From: Dyadobacter sp. CY347
Lineage (GTDB): Bacteria > Bacteroidota > Bacteroidia > Cytophagales > Spirosomataceae
Length of the DNA: 64,000 bases
Assembly (NCBI RefSeq): GCF_021502655.1
Contig: NZ_JAKFFT010000002.1
Coordinates: 248,001 to 312,000, forward strand
Direction of reading: 5' to 3'
Of this stretch, positions 8,875 to 17,974 are shown one piece after another (position 1 is the stretch's first letter; every line of letters begins with the position of its first letter). The notes below the pieces were generated by a model. That model ran no database searches. It had not been told where the DNA came from and saw only the letters and a list, made by a program, of their open reading frames with translations. Position numbers and translations under genes: made by a program.

Positions 8875-9497
8875 TCGAATTCTACAATCCCCTGATCGTT
8901 TAGCAAATGGTGCGTCAGCTTATCGTGTTTCTTTTCGGCGCCCTGCAATGTCCAGCTTCCCGTAATCTGTCCGCCGGAACGACTTTGCGCGCCTTGCAGA
9001 ATTTTCAGGTCATGCTCTTTAAACAGTTCCTCATACATTTTCAACGTCTTTTTCTCATAAGGGCATACGAGTCTGTAATTCCGGATCTGGCTTTTCTTGC
9101 GAATAAATTTCTGGATAGGGGACAGGATCACCAGGGACAGTCCTGAAATAATGAATGTTGCAATGGTAACCCCGTAAAAACCAGCACCAATGCCCATTCC
9201 CACCGCCGCAGTCACCCACACAATAGCAGCCGTAGTAATACCCACAACCCGGTTATTTTCCCGGAAAATGATCCCCGCACCAATGAAGCCGATTCCGGTC
9301 AGAATATTCGCGGCAATCCTTCCTGCATCGGCACTGATCTTAATGGAAAGGATCGTAAATAATGTCGAACCCACTGCAATCAGAATCATCGTCCGCAATC
9401 CCGCCGACTTGCTCCGATATTCCCGTTCCGTACCAATCACGGCCCCCAGCAAAAATGAAGCTAACAACTTATAAATGTCTTCGGGCAAAAACTCCAT
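8868..9497 (-). CDS. MgtC/SapB-family membrane protein
   Basis: A 209-residue protein with the MgtC/SapB N-terminal membrane domain: LLASFLLGAVIGTEREYRSK, SAGLRTMILIAVGSTLF and GIGFIGAGIIFREN, with roughly five hydrophobic helices to residue 130. A soluble C-terminal domain follows (about 140-209), including EELFKEHDLKILQ, like the ACT-type tail of long MgtC proteins. MgtC proteins are tied to growth in low magnesium and to acid or ATP-synthase control. The gene stands alone between the ebo operon and a toxin-antitoxin pair, with hairpins on both sides. I see no magnesium riboswitch. Confidence 0.85.
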   Translation of the reverse strand: MEFLPEDIYKLLASFLLGAVIGTEREYRSKSAGLRTMILIAVGSTLFTILSIKISADAGRIAANILTGIGFIGAGIIFRENNRVVGITTAAIVWVTAAVGMGIGAGFYGVTIATFIISGLSLVILSPIQKFIRKKSQIRNYRLVCPYEKKTLKMYEELFKEHDLKILQGAQSRSGGQITGSWTLQGAEKKHDKLTHHLLNDQGIVEFDF

Positions 9498-9525
9498 TTT
9501 CTAAAACCAAAGGTTGTTAAATAAC

Positions 9526-9561
9526 CAAAAGCCGGAAAGACGCTAAATCTCCCGGCTTTTG
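9526..9561 (-). terminator. Hairpin terminator after the toxin-antitoxin pair
   Basis: A perfect 10-base inverted repeat CAAAAGCCGG (9526-9535) / CCGGCTTTTG (9552-9561) sits between the toxin stop (9579) and the MgtC start (9497). On the minus strand its 3' arm ends in CTTTTGGTTATTT, a modest U-rich tail. Confidence 0.5.
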
Positions 9562-9578
9562 TTGAATGCGATATGATG

Positions 9579-9914
9579 TTACTGATTCCTGGCAACAGTA
9601 TTCAGCAAATCTTCCAGCTCCTTTGCACTGATATTTTCTTTCTCGGCCTTGTCGTAAATGCTAAGGAGCACAACTTGTTCTTGTAAGGTGAAAACACAGG
9701 TTATTACCCGCGCGCCGCCACTTTTACCTCGACCTTTGCTTTTTATCGCTAAGCGAATTTTAAAACAATCTTTTCCAATCGATGTGCCCTGTACAGGATT
9801 ATCCGCGATACTTTTTACCAAATTGGTGGTTTCCTGTGCTAACGAAGCGTATTTCTTAACAAGTCTTTTCAGGTCTTTTTCAAACTCTTTCGAAGCAATA
9901 ATTTTATAGCTCAT
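9579..9914 (-). CDS. RelE/ParE-family toxin-like protein
   Basis: A 111-residue basic protein beginning MSYKIIASKEFEKDLKRLVKK, the typical first helix of RelE/ParE-superfamily toxins. It continues with SIGKDCFKIRLAIKSKGRGKSGGARVIT and a strand-rich VVLLSIYDKAEKENIS segment that matches the mRNA-interferase fold. Its start overlaps the antitoxin stop by 11 bases, in antitoxin-first order. It probably cleaves ribosome-bound mRNA or inhibits gyrase; which of the two cannot be decided here. An active toxin has not been shown. Confidence 0.75.
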   Translation of the reverse strand: MSYKIIASKEFEKDLKRLVKKYASLAQETTNLVKSIADNPVQGTSIGKDCFKIRLAIKSKGRGKSGGARVITCVFTLQEQVVLLSIYDKAEKENISAKELEDLLNTVARNQ

Positions 9915-10140
9915 TCAAGATGTCTTCAATAGGACGAGTTTGTAATGTTCCTGCCTTCAAAGCAATGTAATCTCTCTTCAAGTTTTCAAGAATTTGGGCT
10001 TTGGTCGGTTCATCTTCATCCAAGTCGTCTTCTTGAATAACTGTAACAAGTTTTTCACGTTCCGGCCTCGGCAATTGCCTTACCAGATCCACGAGCTGCT
10101 GAAACGACAACGGAATGTTAAAATTGATCGTGCTTTCCAT
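9904..10140 (-). CDS. Antitoxin-like small protein
   Basis: This 78-residue acidic protein lies directly upstream of the RelE/ParE-like toxin and overlaps it by 11 bases. It has an N-terminal segment NFNIPLSFQQLVDLVRQLPRPEREKLV, often seen in Bacteroidota toxin-neutralising proteins, and an acidic linker EDDLDEDEPT. A C-terminal helix ending RPIEDILNEL could bind the toxin. No clear HTH or ribbon-helix-helix is visible. The call rests mainly on gene order and size. Confidence 0.7.
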   Translation of the reverse strand: MESTINFNIPLSFQQLVDLVRQLPRPEREKLVTVIQEDDLDEDEPTKAQILENLKRDYIALKAGTLQTRPIEDILNEL

Positions 10141-10197
10141 TTGATTTCAATTTGATCTGTACAAATTTACAAAAAGAATGACTCAAAAGCATTCAAC

Positions 10198-11487
10198 TCA
10201 CCGATTCATCAACTCCTCAATCTCCTCCGCCTCAATCGGAATATGCGCCATTAAATCGAGGTTGCCGTTTTCGGTAATCAGAATGTCATTTTCCAGGCGG
10301 ATGCCCAGTCCTTCTTCTCGGATATAGATGCCCGGTTCACAGGTAAACACCATTCCCGGCTCGAAACGGCGGTATTTGTTGCCTACATCGTGGATGTCAA
10401 GGCCCAGGAAATGCGAGGTTCCGTGCGGGAAATATTTTTTGTAAGCAGGCGTATCAGGGTCTTGTTTGGCGATGTCATCCTTTGTAATCAGGCCCAACCC
10501 GATCAGCTCGCTTTCCATGATTTTTCCGACTTCCAGGTGATACTCGTCCCAGATATTCCCGGGAACCAACATTCCCTTTGCCGCTTTGAAAACCCTTAAA
10601 ACCGCATCATACACATCACGCTGTCTTTTCGTAAAACGACCATTCACAGGAATGCTCCGGGTCAGGTCTGCTCCATAATTGGCATATTCTGCCGCAACAT
10701 CCAGCAAAAGCACGTCGCCATCTTTGCAAGGCTGGTCGTTTTGAATGTAATGCAGGACGCACGCGTTGGCGCCGGATGCAATAATGGGCTGGTAAGAAAA
10801 TCCTTTGGAACGGTTGCGGACAAATTCATGCAGCAGCTCGGCTTCAATCTCAAATTCCTGAACACCCGGTTTTACAAATGTCAGAAGTCGTTCGAAACCA
10901 AGCTTGGTAATGTCGCAGGCTTTTTGAAGTAATTCAATTTCCCTTGGCTGCTTTATTGCCCGGAGCTGGTGCATCAGCGGCGCAAGTCTGGCCAATGTAT
11001 GGATGGGATATTTTTCCCTGAACTCATTTACGAAGCGCGTTTCGCGGGTCTGCACCTGCGAATCGTTTCTGGTGTGTTCATTTGTATTTAAATAAACCTG
11101 ATCTGCTTCGAAAACAATGTTGCGGACAACCGTTTCATACTGGTGTGTCCAGTAAATGGTTTTGATCCCCGTAACTTCCCTGGCTTGTTCTTTGGTCAGT
11201 TTTTCACCTTCCCAGATGGCGATTGTTTCACTGGTTTCCCTTAAAAAAAGAATCTCCCTGAGTTTTTCATCGGGATGTTCGGGCGAGAGAACGAGGATGG
11301 TTTCTTCCTGATCCACGCCGGTTAAGTAAAACAAATCTGTATTCTGCTTGAAACCCATGGAGCCGTCTGCATTGGTTGGCATAACGTCGTTGGAATTCAA
11401 TATAACCAATGACTTTGGCTTCAATAATTGGGTAAGTCGGCGGCGGTTTTCTATAAAAAGCTCCTTGCCGATCGGGGCGTAGCGCAT
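10198..11487 (-). CDS. pepP: Aminopeptidase P (Xaa-Pro aminopeptidase, M24B)
   Basis: A 429-residue cytoplasmic metallopeptidase that removes N-terminal residues preceding proline. The N-terminal creatinase-like domain (about 1-170) includes MPTNADGSMGFKQNTDLFYLTG split across its usual motif. The C-terminal pita-bread domain carries the metal ligands: LLLDVAAEYANYGADLTRSIP (two Asp, shown across 260-282), HGTSHFLGLDIHD (His), FTCEPGIYI (Glu) and GIRLENDILIT (Glu). Length and motifs are normal for the family. It stands alone, upstream of the toxin-antitoxin pair and divergent from the subtilase. Confidence 0.92.
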   Translation of the reverse strand: MRYAPIGKELFIENRRRLTQLLKPKSLVILNSNDVMPTNADGSMGFKQNTDLFYLTGVDQEETILVLSPEHPDEKLREILFLRETSETIAIWEGEKLTKEQAREVTGIKTIYWTHQYETVVRNIVFEADQVYLNTNEHTRNDSQVQTRETRFVNEFREKYPIHTLARLAPLMHQLRAIKQPREIELLQKACDITKLGFERLLTFVKPGVQEFEIEAELLHEFVRNRSKGFSYQPIIASGANACVLHYIQNDQPCKDGDVLLLDVAAEYANYGADLTRSIPVNGRFTKRQRDVYDAVLRVFKAAKGMLVPGNIWDEYHLEVGKIMESELIGLGLITKDDIAKQDPDTPAYKKYFPHGTSHFLGLDIHDVGNKYRRFEPGMVFTCEPGIYIREEGLGIRLENDILITENGNLDLMAHIPIEAEEIEELMNR

Positions 11488-11619
11488 AGGGGTTTAATTT
11501 TGTAACTGGTAATTTAATTTGTAAAATTACGTTTATCTTGTTCAAAAGTAGAGCGGTAAATTTGCAAAAATCCGTCGCTATTTTGACTGACTGATATAAG
11601 CTAACTAATGATCATATTC

Positions 11620-13146
11620 ATGAAAAGATTGTTCTTGCTTGCGTTTGTTTTTGCTCCTTTCATTTTGTCGGCAAGCCCGAAATACTGGATTTACCTCAAA
11701 AATAAGGATCTGAGCGCAACGCCCGCTATATCCGCACTAACCGTTGAAAACCGCATTAAACTGGGAATAGCCGCATCTGATGAGCTCGATCTGCCTGTTA
11801 AGAGCGACTACGAACGTGCATTAAAAGAACAATCTGTCAACATTATCAACCGTTCCAAATGGTTGAATGCTGTTTCTGCGATCATGACGAGCGAGCAGGC
11901 AATGAAGGTGCGCGAACTGGATTTCGTACAGGAAGTCGTCCCTATCGATCCCGGATTTTACATTGCCCGCACCCAAGCCATCGAGAAAGCACAAATGGCA
12001 CCGGTTATGTCCCAGGTTCAGGCCAATGCATTTACCAAAGCAAACATTTCAGCCAAAGATGTAACAATAGGCGTGATCGACGCAGGATTTTACGGTGCCG
12101 ATTCTTCGCTTTCCCTCACACAGATTTTTTCCAACAAAAGAATATTAGGCATCCGCGACTATGTAAAACCAGGCCGCGCCGGAGAATTGCTTTTCAGCAC
12201 GGCTGAGTCATTTTCCGACATGCACGGAACGGAGGTTTTAGCCGCCATCGCCGGCATTGATTTTCAGGATGAGATTCAATATGGTATGGCCACGAATGCA
12301 AAGTTTTATCTGGCAAGAACAGACTATTCGTTGCGGGAATACAGGGGCGAAGAAGATAACTGGATCGCTGCGATGGAGTGGATGGATAGCCTCGGCGTAC
12401 GTTTGATCAACACATCATTGGGTTATGCCAAAGGATTTTCTGACCCCAAAGAAAACTATGTTCCTTCACAGATGGACGGCAAAACTTCTGCTATTTCAAA
12501 AGCTGCACAAATTGCCTCAGACAGAAAAGGCATTATGCTGATCGTTTCGGCAGGAAATGAAGGCGATGATAAAAGCTGGGAAATTGTTTCGGCCCCGGCT
12601 GATGCAAAAGGTGTTCTGGCTGTGGGTGCAACCAATGGAAAGCTTTGGAACAGAATCGGTTATAGCAGTGTAGGGCCTGAGTTTTTGTCATATGTAAAAC
12701 CCAACGTCTCCTGCTTCTCATTATACGGAACTTCACTATCGGCGCCGGTTATCACCGGTTTTGCGGCCTGTCTTTTACAGGCAAATCCCAAATTGACCAA
12801 TAAAGAATTGATCAGCCTGATCGAGAAATCAGCGCATTTGTATCCTTATGGAAATAATTTTGTGGGATACGGCGTCCCGCTGGCTTCGAGGGCGCTGGCA
12901 CTTGCAAAAGCGCCCTATCTGCCTGATAATGCGAAACTGATCAATGCAAAAGGACGCAGCATTGACGTTGATGTCACCAGCGAAGATCAAATGGTCGCCA
13001 TTTACAGAAAGAAAACGGATAAGGACGTGATCGCACAGCAGGTTGCCAAAGTTCAGAATGGCAAGATTGCATTAAAACGCCAGAACGGCGAGCGTTTCAC
13101 GACCATTGACCTAAAAAATTACGTAATCGAAGTGGCTTGGGATTAA
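11620..13146 (+). CDS. Exported subtilisin-like serine protease (S8)
   Basis: Starting at ATG 11620 gives 508 residues with signal peptide MKRLFLLAFVFAPFILSAS; an upstream ATG at 11608 would only add MIIF. A propeptide-like segment of about 100 residues precedes the catalytic domain. The triad is visible in order: Asp in VTIGVIDAGFYG, His in DMHGTEVLAAIAG, Ser in LYGTSLSAPVITGF. The oxyanion Asn is in LIVSAGNEGD. A short C-terminal domain follows, without an obvious type IX sorting signal. It probably degrades proteins in the periplasm or outside. TAAATTTG at 11557-11564 resembles a Bacteroidota -7 box, but its -33 spacing is poor. Confidence 0.88.
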   Translation: MKRLFLLAFVFAPFILSASPKYWIYLKNKDLSATPAISALTVENRIKLGIAASDELDLPVKSDYERALKEQSVNIINRSKWLNAVSAIMTSEQAMKVRELDFVQEVVPIDPGFYIARTQAIEKAQMAPVMSQVQANAFTKANISAKDVTIGVIDAGFYGADSSLSLTQIFSNKRILGIRDYVKPGRAGELLFSTAESFSDMHGTEVLAAIAGIDFQDEIQYGMATNAKFYLARTDYSLREYRGEEDNWIAAMEWMDSLGVRLINTSLGYAKGFSDPKENYVPSQMDGKTSAISKAAQIASDRKGIMLIVSAGNEGDDKSWEIVSAPADAKGVLAVGATNGKLWNRIGYSSVGPEFLSYVKPNVSCFSLYGTSLSAPVITGFAACLLQANPKLTNKELISLIEKSAHLYPYGNNFVGYGVPLASRALALAKAPYLPDNAKLINAKGRSIDVDVTSEDQMVAIYRKKTDKDVIAQQVAKVQNGKIALKRQNGERFTTIDLKNYVIEVAWD

Positions 13147-13148
13147 TG

Positions 13149-14744
13149 TCAGCCTGAGTTTCTCAGCCTTGCTTCTTCCAGGTCCAATTCCCTTTCTTTT
13201 GTCCGTATCAATTCGTCGGAACACACTTTGTCCCGGCGAATTTTTCTTATTTCCTCGCGCTTAATGCCCACAATTTCCACAAGCATTTTGCGGTAAGCCC
13301 TTGCAAAACCGATCGTTGCATTGTTGTCAATGTCCAGATAACGCGTATCGGCCAGCTCAATGATCTTTTCATAACGGTCTTTCAAAAGTCGGAAAGGTTC
13401 AAATTGCGAGATTTCCCCTTCATAATTGGATTGCATATATTCCAGGCTTACCGTCGCCAGACGCGCGTTGATGATCGCTTTTTGTTCGGTCATGTTCTCG
13501 CCGGGATCTTCAATTTTGAGCAGGCGGATCAGCCACGGAAGACTTAATCCCTGCAAAACCAGCGTAAACAGGATCACTACAAATGTGATAAACAGGATCA
13601 GGTCCCGGTGCGGATAAGGCTTTCCGTCGAGGGTAAGCGGGATCGCCAGTGCGGATGCAAGCGAAACGACGCCGCGCATGCCGCTCCAAGCCACAATGAA
13701 TGTCGTCCGCCAGTTAGGCCTCGCTTCCTTCTCCCGGACTTTTTTTGATAACAAATGAGGCAGATATGTTCCCGGGTAAACCCATATAATGCGGATAATA
13801 ATGGTAACAATGCTGATAATGACCGCATAGGAAACCACTTCGAACAATGTGTACGATTGAAGCCCCGTCATCACTTCCGGTAATTGCAGGCCGATAAGGA
13901 TAAAAACAATGCCATTCAGCAGGAAAATAACCGTTTCCCATACATAAGTGCTCTGCATGCGCGACTGATAAGCAAAAACTTCGTGCGCCCGGAAGCTCAG
14001 AAACAGCCCGCCACTCACCACGGCCAGCACGCCGGAATATTCAAAATGCTCGGCTGCGATGTACATCATATAAGGTGTGATGAATGTAAGCGCGGTGTCA
14101 ATGCTCGGCGTGGTAGGAAAATATTTGTGTACAAAATAAAGGATATGAGCAATGACCAGCCCAACCAGGACGCCCATTCCGGCTACGACAAAAAAGTTGA
14201 CTTCTGCCTTCCAAAGCACAAACTGGCCCGTTGCAATAGTCGCAAGAGCAAAGCGGAAAACGATCAGCGAGGAAGCATCATTAACAAGACTTTCCCCTTC
14301 CAGAATGGTAACCACGCGTTTCGGAACTTTTAGCCCTTGTAAAACCGACGTTGCTGCCACCGCATCCGGAGGAGAAATGACGCCGCCAAGCAAGAAGCCC
14401 ATTGCCAAGGTAAATCCAGGGATAATCGCAGTTGAAAGATAAGCAACAGCAGTAGCCGTAAAAACCACCAGCCCGATCGAAAGCAGGCCAATGGGCCGTC
14501 TTGATTCCCAGAAATCTTTCCAGGAAGTATTCCATGCTGCGGAGTATAAAAGTGGGGGTAAAAAGATCAGAAAAACCCAGTCCGGTTCCAGCTCCATATG
14601 TGGCATTCCGGGAATAAAACTGATCAGTAAGCCTGCGATTACCAGAAAGATAGGATAAGAAACTCCAATTTTTTCGCTCAGCATGGTGAGCATTGAAACG
14701 ATAAAAAGGAGGGAAATGATTAAAAGTAAATTATCGTGAATCAT
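13149..14744 (-). CDS. Na+/H+ antiporter, CPA1 family (NhaP/NhaK-like)
   Basis: A 531-residue membrane protein with about 12 helices over residues 1-420, then a charged cytoplasmic tail rich in Arg and Glu. CPA1 hallmarks are present: LPPLLYSAAWNTSW, GGVISPPDAVAATSVLQ, ESLVNDASSLIVFR with the conserved ND, and WSGMRGVVSLASALAIP. It should exchange Na+ (or K+) for H+ across the inner membrane to control pH and salt. It ends two bases from the convergent subtilase stop, leaving no room for a separate terminator. No partner genes are nearby. Confidence 0.9.
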   Translation of the reverse strand: MIHDNLLLIISLLFIVSMLTMLSEKIGVSYPIFLVIAGLLISFIPGMPHMELEPDWVFLIFLPPLLYSAAWNTSWKDFWESRRPIGLLSIGLVVFTATAVAYLSTAIIPGFTLAMGFLLGGVISPPDAVAATSVLQGLKVPKRVVTILEGESLVNDASSLIVFRFALATIATGQFVLWKAEVNFFVVAGMGVLVGLVIAHILYFVHKYFPTTPSIDTALTFITPYMMYIAAEHFEYSGVLAVVSGGLFLSFRAHEVFAYQSRMQSTYVWETVIFLLNGIVFILIGLQLPEVMTGLQSYTLFEVVSYAVIISIVTIIIRIIWVYPGTYLPHLLSKKVREKEARPNWRTTFIVAWSGMRGVVSLASALAIPLTLDGKPYPHRDLILFITFVVILFTLVLQGLSLPWLIRLLKIEDPGENMTEQKAIINARLATVSLEYMQSNYEGEISQFEPFRLLKDRYEKIIELADTRYLDIDNNATIGFARAYRKMLVEIVGIKREEIRKIRRDKVCSDELIRTKERELDLEEARLRNSG

Positions 14745-14938
14745 AGAGGGATGAGAAGTTTCGGAATATAAATGTATACAAAAATCAAAACCGGCGTTAT
14801 AAGATTTTGTGTGTTAACGAGCACGCAAAATGATTTTTTGGTTCCCTATGGATGGAAAAATAACAGATTTTTCTATCTTTATTGCTCCGAAAGATCTTGT
14901 ATGTATCATAAAATCTATCACCTAATCCTTAATTAACG

Positions 14939-16228
14939 ATGAGTACTTCTCGAAGAGATGTTCTGAAAATGGCAGGCATTGCGCTGGCAGGCAGCACATT
15001 ACCAGCTATTACTATCCTAAACCCGAACCGCGCGTTTGCAGGTGTTAATGCCGAGACGCTTAAAGTGGGTTTGATCGGTTGCGGCGGACGTGGTTCCGGT
15101 GCGGCAAACCAGGCTTTGAAAGCAGATCCTAATGTTGTTCTCCATGCCATGGGAGATATATTTAAAGACAAATTAGATTCTTCATTTGAAAACCTGACGA
15201 AAGTACACGGCGCGAAAGTGAAGGTGGATGAAGGTCATAAATTCGTTGGTTTTGATGCTTTTAAAAAAGTGCTTGATTCGGGTGTTGACGTGGTGATCCT
15301 TGCAACGCCTCCGCATTTCCGTCCGGAACATTTGACGGCGGCTATCAATGCAGGTAAGCACGTTTTCTGTGAAAAACCTGTGGCTGTGGACGCACCGGGT
15401 GTTCGCAAGGTTCTGGAAGCGGCTAAATTGGCCAAACAAAAAAATGTTTCCTTAATGTCCGGCTTCTGCTGGCGTTACCATGAGCCAAAGCGTGCCAGTT
15501 TCGGAAAAATCCTGGATGGCGCTGTTGGTGATATTTCTGCAATTTATAACACTTACGATACAGGCACATTGTGGTCGTTTCCCCGCGTTCAAGGCTGGAC
15601 AGACGCTGAATATGTGTTGCGTAACTGGACTTACTACACCTGGCTTGCCGGTGACCACATTGTAGAACAGGCTGTGCACAGCATCGACATGATGTCGTGG
15701 GCAATGGGCGGAAAGCTGCCATTGTCAGCTGTTGGAACAGGCGGACGCCAGGTTCGTACGGATTCCCTTTTCGGTAACATTTTCGATCACTTCGCTGTGA
15801 CGTATGAATATGAAAATGGCGTGAAAGGTTTCCACCATTCAAGACAACAGGCCAACTGCGAAAACAGCTATCTGGTTGAAACGATCGGAACGAAAGGCCG
15901 TGCCATGGTGAACTGCGCAAGAAATGTGCATGAGATCTTCGGACAAAATCCTTGGAAATATGAAGGTACCCAGAATGACATGTATCAAACCGAGCATAAC
16001 GAACTTTTTGCATCCATCAGAAGCGGTAAGCTGATCAATGATGGTGAATTTATGGCGCAAAGCACACTCCTCGCGATCATGGGAAGAATGGCTGCGTATA
16101 CAGGGAAACGCGTTACCTGGGAAGAAGCAATGAACTCGACAGAAAAGCTGGGTCCGGATACATATAGTTTTGATATGAAGCCGCCGGTTGTTGAAGTTGC
16201 TAAGCCTGGTATCACCGCGTTTTCATAA
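14939..16228 (+). CDS. Tat-exported Gfo/Idh/MocA-family oxidoreductase
   Basis: This 429-residue protein has a twin-arginine signal (SRRDVLKMAGIALAGSTLP) cleaved after NRAFA. An NAD(P)-binding Rossmann motif (VGLIGCGGRGSG) follows, then the EKPVAVD motif whose Lys is catalytic in this family, and a C-terminal substrate domain including TWLAGDHIVEQAVHSIDMM. Family members oxidise, reduce or hydrolyse sugar derivatives with bound NAD. Tat export implies the enzyme folds with cofactor before leaving the cytoplasm. It is followed after 6 bases by a second Tat-exported enzyme, so the two probably form one operon acting on the same sugar. Substrate unknown. Confidence 0.85.
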   Translation: MSTSRRDVLKMAGIALAGSTLPAITILNPNRAFAGVNAETLKVGLIGCGGRGSGAANQALKADPNVVLHAMGDIFKDKLDSSFENLTKVHGAKVKVDEGHKFVGFDAFKKVLDSGVDVVILATPPHFRPEHLTAAINAGKHVFCEKPVAVDAPGVRKVLEAAKLAKQKNVSLMSGFCWRYHEPKRASFGKILDGAVGDISAIYNTYDTGTLWSFPRVQGWTDAEYVLRNWTYYTWLAGDHIVEQAVHSIDMMSWAMGGKLPLSAVGTGGRQVRTDSLFGNIFDHFAVTYEYENGVKGFHHSRQQANCENSYLVETIGTKGRAMVNCARNVHEIFGQNPWKYEGTQNDMYQTEHNELFASIRSGKLINDGEFMAQSTLLAIMGRMAAYTGKRVTWEEAMNSTEKLGPDTYSFDMKPPVVEVAKPGITAFS

Positions 16229-16234
16229 AAATTT

Positions 16235-17188
16235 ATGCAAAGAAGAGATTTTCTGAAAAACTCAGCCCTGGCGGCCAGTGCCGCTGCTGTTGGAACTGCC
16301 GTTGTTGGGACATCAAATATTGCTCATGCAGCAGCATTACCCGCGCAAGCAGGACAACTCATTACGCCCGCATCTCTATTGCCGAGGCCAATGGTAAAGA
16401 AAAGCCTGAAATGGGGTATGGTGAAGGAGGATTTGTCTATTATGGATAAATTCAAATTACTCAAAGACCTGGGCTATGACGGAGTGGAGCTGGATTCTCC
16501 TGATAAATTAGAGATGAAGGAAGTGCTGGCGGCAAGAGACAAAACTGGTCTTGAATTGCCTGGCACGGTGAATTCCATGCATTGGAAGCTTCCGCTATCC
16601 GATCCTGATCCGAAAAAACGCGAAGAATGCGTCAAATCGATCGAGAAAGCATTGCGCGATACGAAGCAATACGGCGGAACGACGGTTCTTGTGGTTCCGG
16701 GTGTTGTGACGGCGGATGTAACGTATGCACAGGCATATGAGCGTTCGCAGGCTGAAATCCGCAAGCTTTTACCCGTTGCGGAAGAAACCGGCGTTAAAAT
16801 TGCTTTTGAAAACGTTTGGAACCAGTTCTTACTGAGCCCTTTGGAAGCTGCCCGGTTTGTTGATGATTTCAAACATCCGATGGTAGGCTGGTATTTTGAT
16901 GTAGGCAATGTCCTGCGTTACAGCTGGCCGGTTTCCTGGATCGAGGCACTAGATAAGCGCATCTTGAAACTGGATTTAAAAGAATTCAGCTTCAAAAAGC
17001 AAAACGATTTAGGTCTCTGGAAAGGCTTCGATGTAGAATTCATGGAAGGCGACTGCAACTGGGCAGAAGTTAATAAAGCCCTCCAAAAAATCGGCTACTC
17101 CGGCTGGGCTTCTGCGGAAGTTGCCGGCGGCGACCGGAAACGGTTATTAACTATCCGGGAGAAAATGGATGAGGTTTTTAAAGCCTGA
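16235..17188 (+). CDS. Tat-exported sugar phosphate isomerase/epimerase-family protein
   Basis: A 317-residue protein starting MQRRDFLKNSALAASAAAVG, a clear twin-arginine signal ending near AHAA. The mature part is an AP-endonuclease-2/xylose isomerase-like TIM barrel: LKDLGYDGVELDSP, Glu in IAFENVWNQFLLSP, His/Asp in VGWYFDVGNVLRYSWP, and GDCNWAEVNKAL. Proteins of this type isomerise or epimerise ketoses, or act as 3-keto-sugar enzymes. It lies 6 bases after the Gfo/Idh/MocA gene. The pair suggests oxidation followed by isomerisation of a sugar in the periplasm. The specific reaction is inferred. Confidence 0.85.
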   Translation: MQRRDFLKNSALAASAAAVGTAVVGTSNIAHAAALPAQAGQLITPASLLPRPMVKKSLKWGMVKEDLSIMDKFKLLKDLGYDGVELDSPDKLEMKEVLAARDKTGLELPGTVNSMHWKLPLSDPDPKKREECVKSIEKALRDTKQYGGTTVLVVPGVVTADVTYAQAYERSQAEIRKLLPVAEETGVKIAFENVWNQFLLSPLEAARFVDDFKHPMVGWYFDVGNVLRYSWPVSWIEALDKRILKLDLKEFSFKKQNDLGLWKGFDVEFMEGDCNWAEVNKALQKIGYSGWASAEVAGGDRKRLLTIREKMDEVFKA

Positions 17189-17210
17189 CAATACGAATTG
17201 TAATAGATGT

Positions 17211-17238
17211 AAATAGCCCGGAATTTCCGGGCTATTTT
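17211..17238 (+). terminator. Terminator after the Tat oxidoreductase/isomerase operon
   Basis: AAATAGCCCGGAA (17211-17223) pairs with TTCCGGGCTATTT (17225-17237) 22 bases after the isomerase stop. The GC-rich stem ends in a short T tract, as in a rho-independent terminator. Confidence 0.75.
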
Positions 17239-17297
17239 GCGTTATAGCAAGAAAATTTATTATTCTTGCTTAATTATTACGACACACTATACCATTT

Positions 17298-17876
17298 ATG
17301 CCTAAACAATTACTTTCCTTCCTCGGGGCATTAACCCCTATTAATGACACCGTTTATTCGGATTTTCTGCAAGCGTTAAAACTGATATATGTGCCGAAAG
17401 GAAAGGTGCTTCTTTCCGAAGGCGAGATTTGCGACAAACTTTGGTTTGTTAAAACCGGGCTGGCCCGCGGCTGTTGCATCATCCATAAGCCCGGGAAGAG
17501 TCAGGAGATTACCGAATGGTTCGCCAGCGAAAACGACTTTTTCCTGGCCTTTGAAAGCTTCGTTCGCCAGGTTCCTTCGCGGGAATATATCGAGACATTG
17601 GAACCTTGCCAGCTGATTTGCATTTCGCACAAAGACCTGTATCACCTTTACGGCAAGCACCCTGAAATCTGCAATCTCGGGAGGATCATTGCCGAGCGTT
17701 TCGGCCTTCATGATAAGGAACGGCTCCGCGAAATGCGGCTTCACTCAGCCCAGGAGCGGCTCAACATTTTTCATCAGCAGTCCAAAGAACTCTTCCTGCG
17801 CGTACCACAAAAATACATCGCTTCCTACCTCGGCATCTCCGAAAACTACGTAAGCAAACTCAAAGCCAGACGCTGA
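17298..17876 (+). CDS. Crp/Fnr-family transcriptional regulator
   Basis: This 192-residue protein has an N-terminal cyclic-nucleotide-binding fold (VPKGKVLLSEGEICDKLWFVKTG) and a C-terminal winged helix (VPQKYIASYLGISENYVSKLK) whose recognition helix is near residues 175-188. No Cys cluster for an Fe-S centre of Fnr type is present. Proteins of this size are common in Bacteroidota and mostly uncharacterised. It is transcribed ahead of the barrel-like/type IX pair, and a 98-base gap separates it from that pair. Its targets cannot be read from the sequence. Confidence 0.85.
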   Translation: MPKQLLSFLGALTPINDTVYSDFLQALKLIYVPKGKVLLSEGEICDKLWFVKTGLARGCCIIHKPGKSQEITEWFASENDFFLAFESFVRQVPSREYIETLEPCQLICISHKDLYHLYGKHPEICNLGRIIAERFGLHDKERLREMRLHSAQERLNIFHQQSKELFLRVPQKYIASYLGISENYVSKLKARR

Positions 17877-17974
17877 TTTTCTGGGTTTTTGTAGGTAATA
17901 AGGTGGGTTTTTGGTGCGTATTGTATAACTATTAGACTCTTTATTTGTACCAATCAAATAAACATCTAAAAGTC

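Noticed and set aside
15423..16013. 196-codon minus-strand frame opposite the Gfo/Idh/MocA gene
   Set aside because: Composition is odd and it overlaps clear coding motifs on the plus strand.
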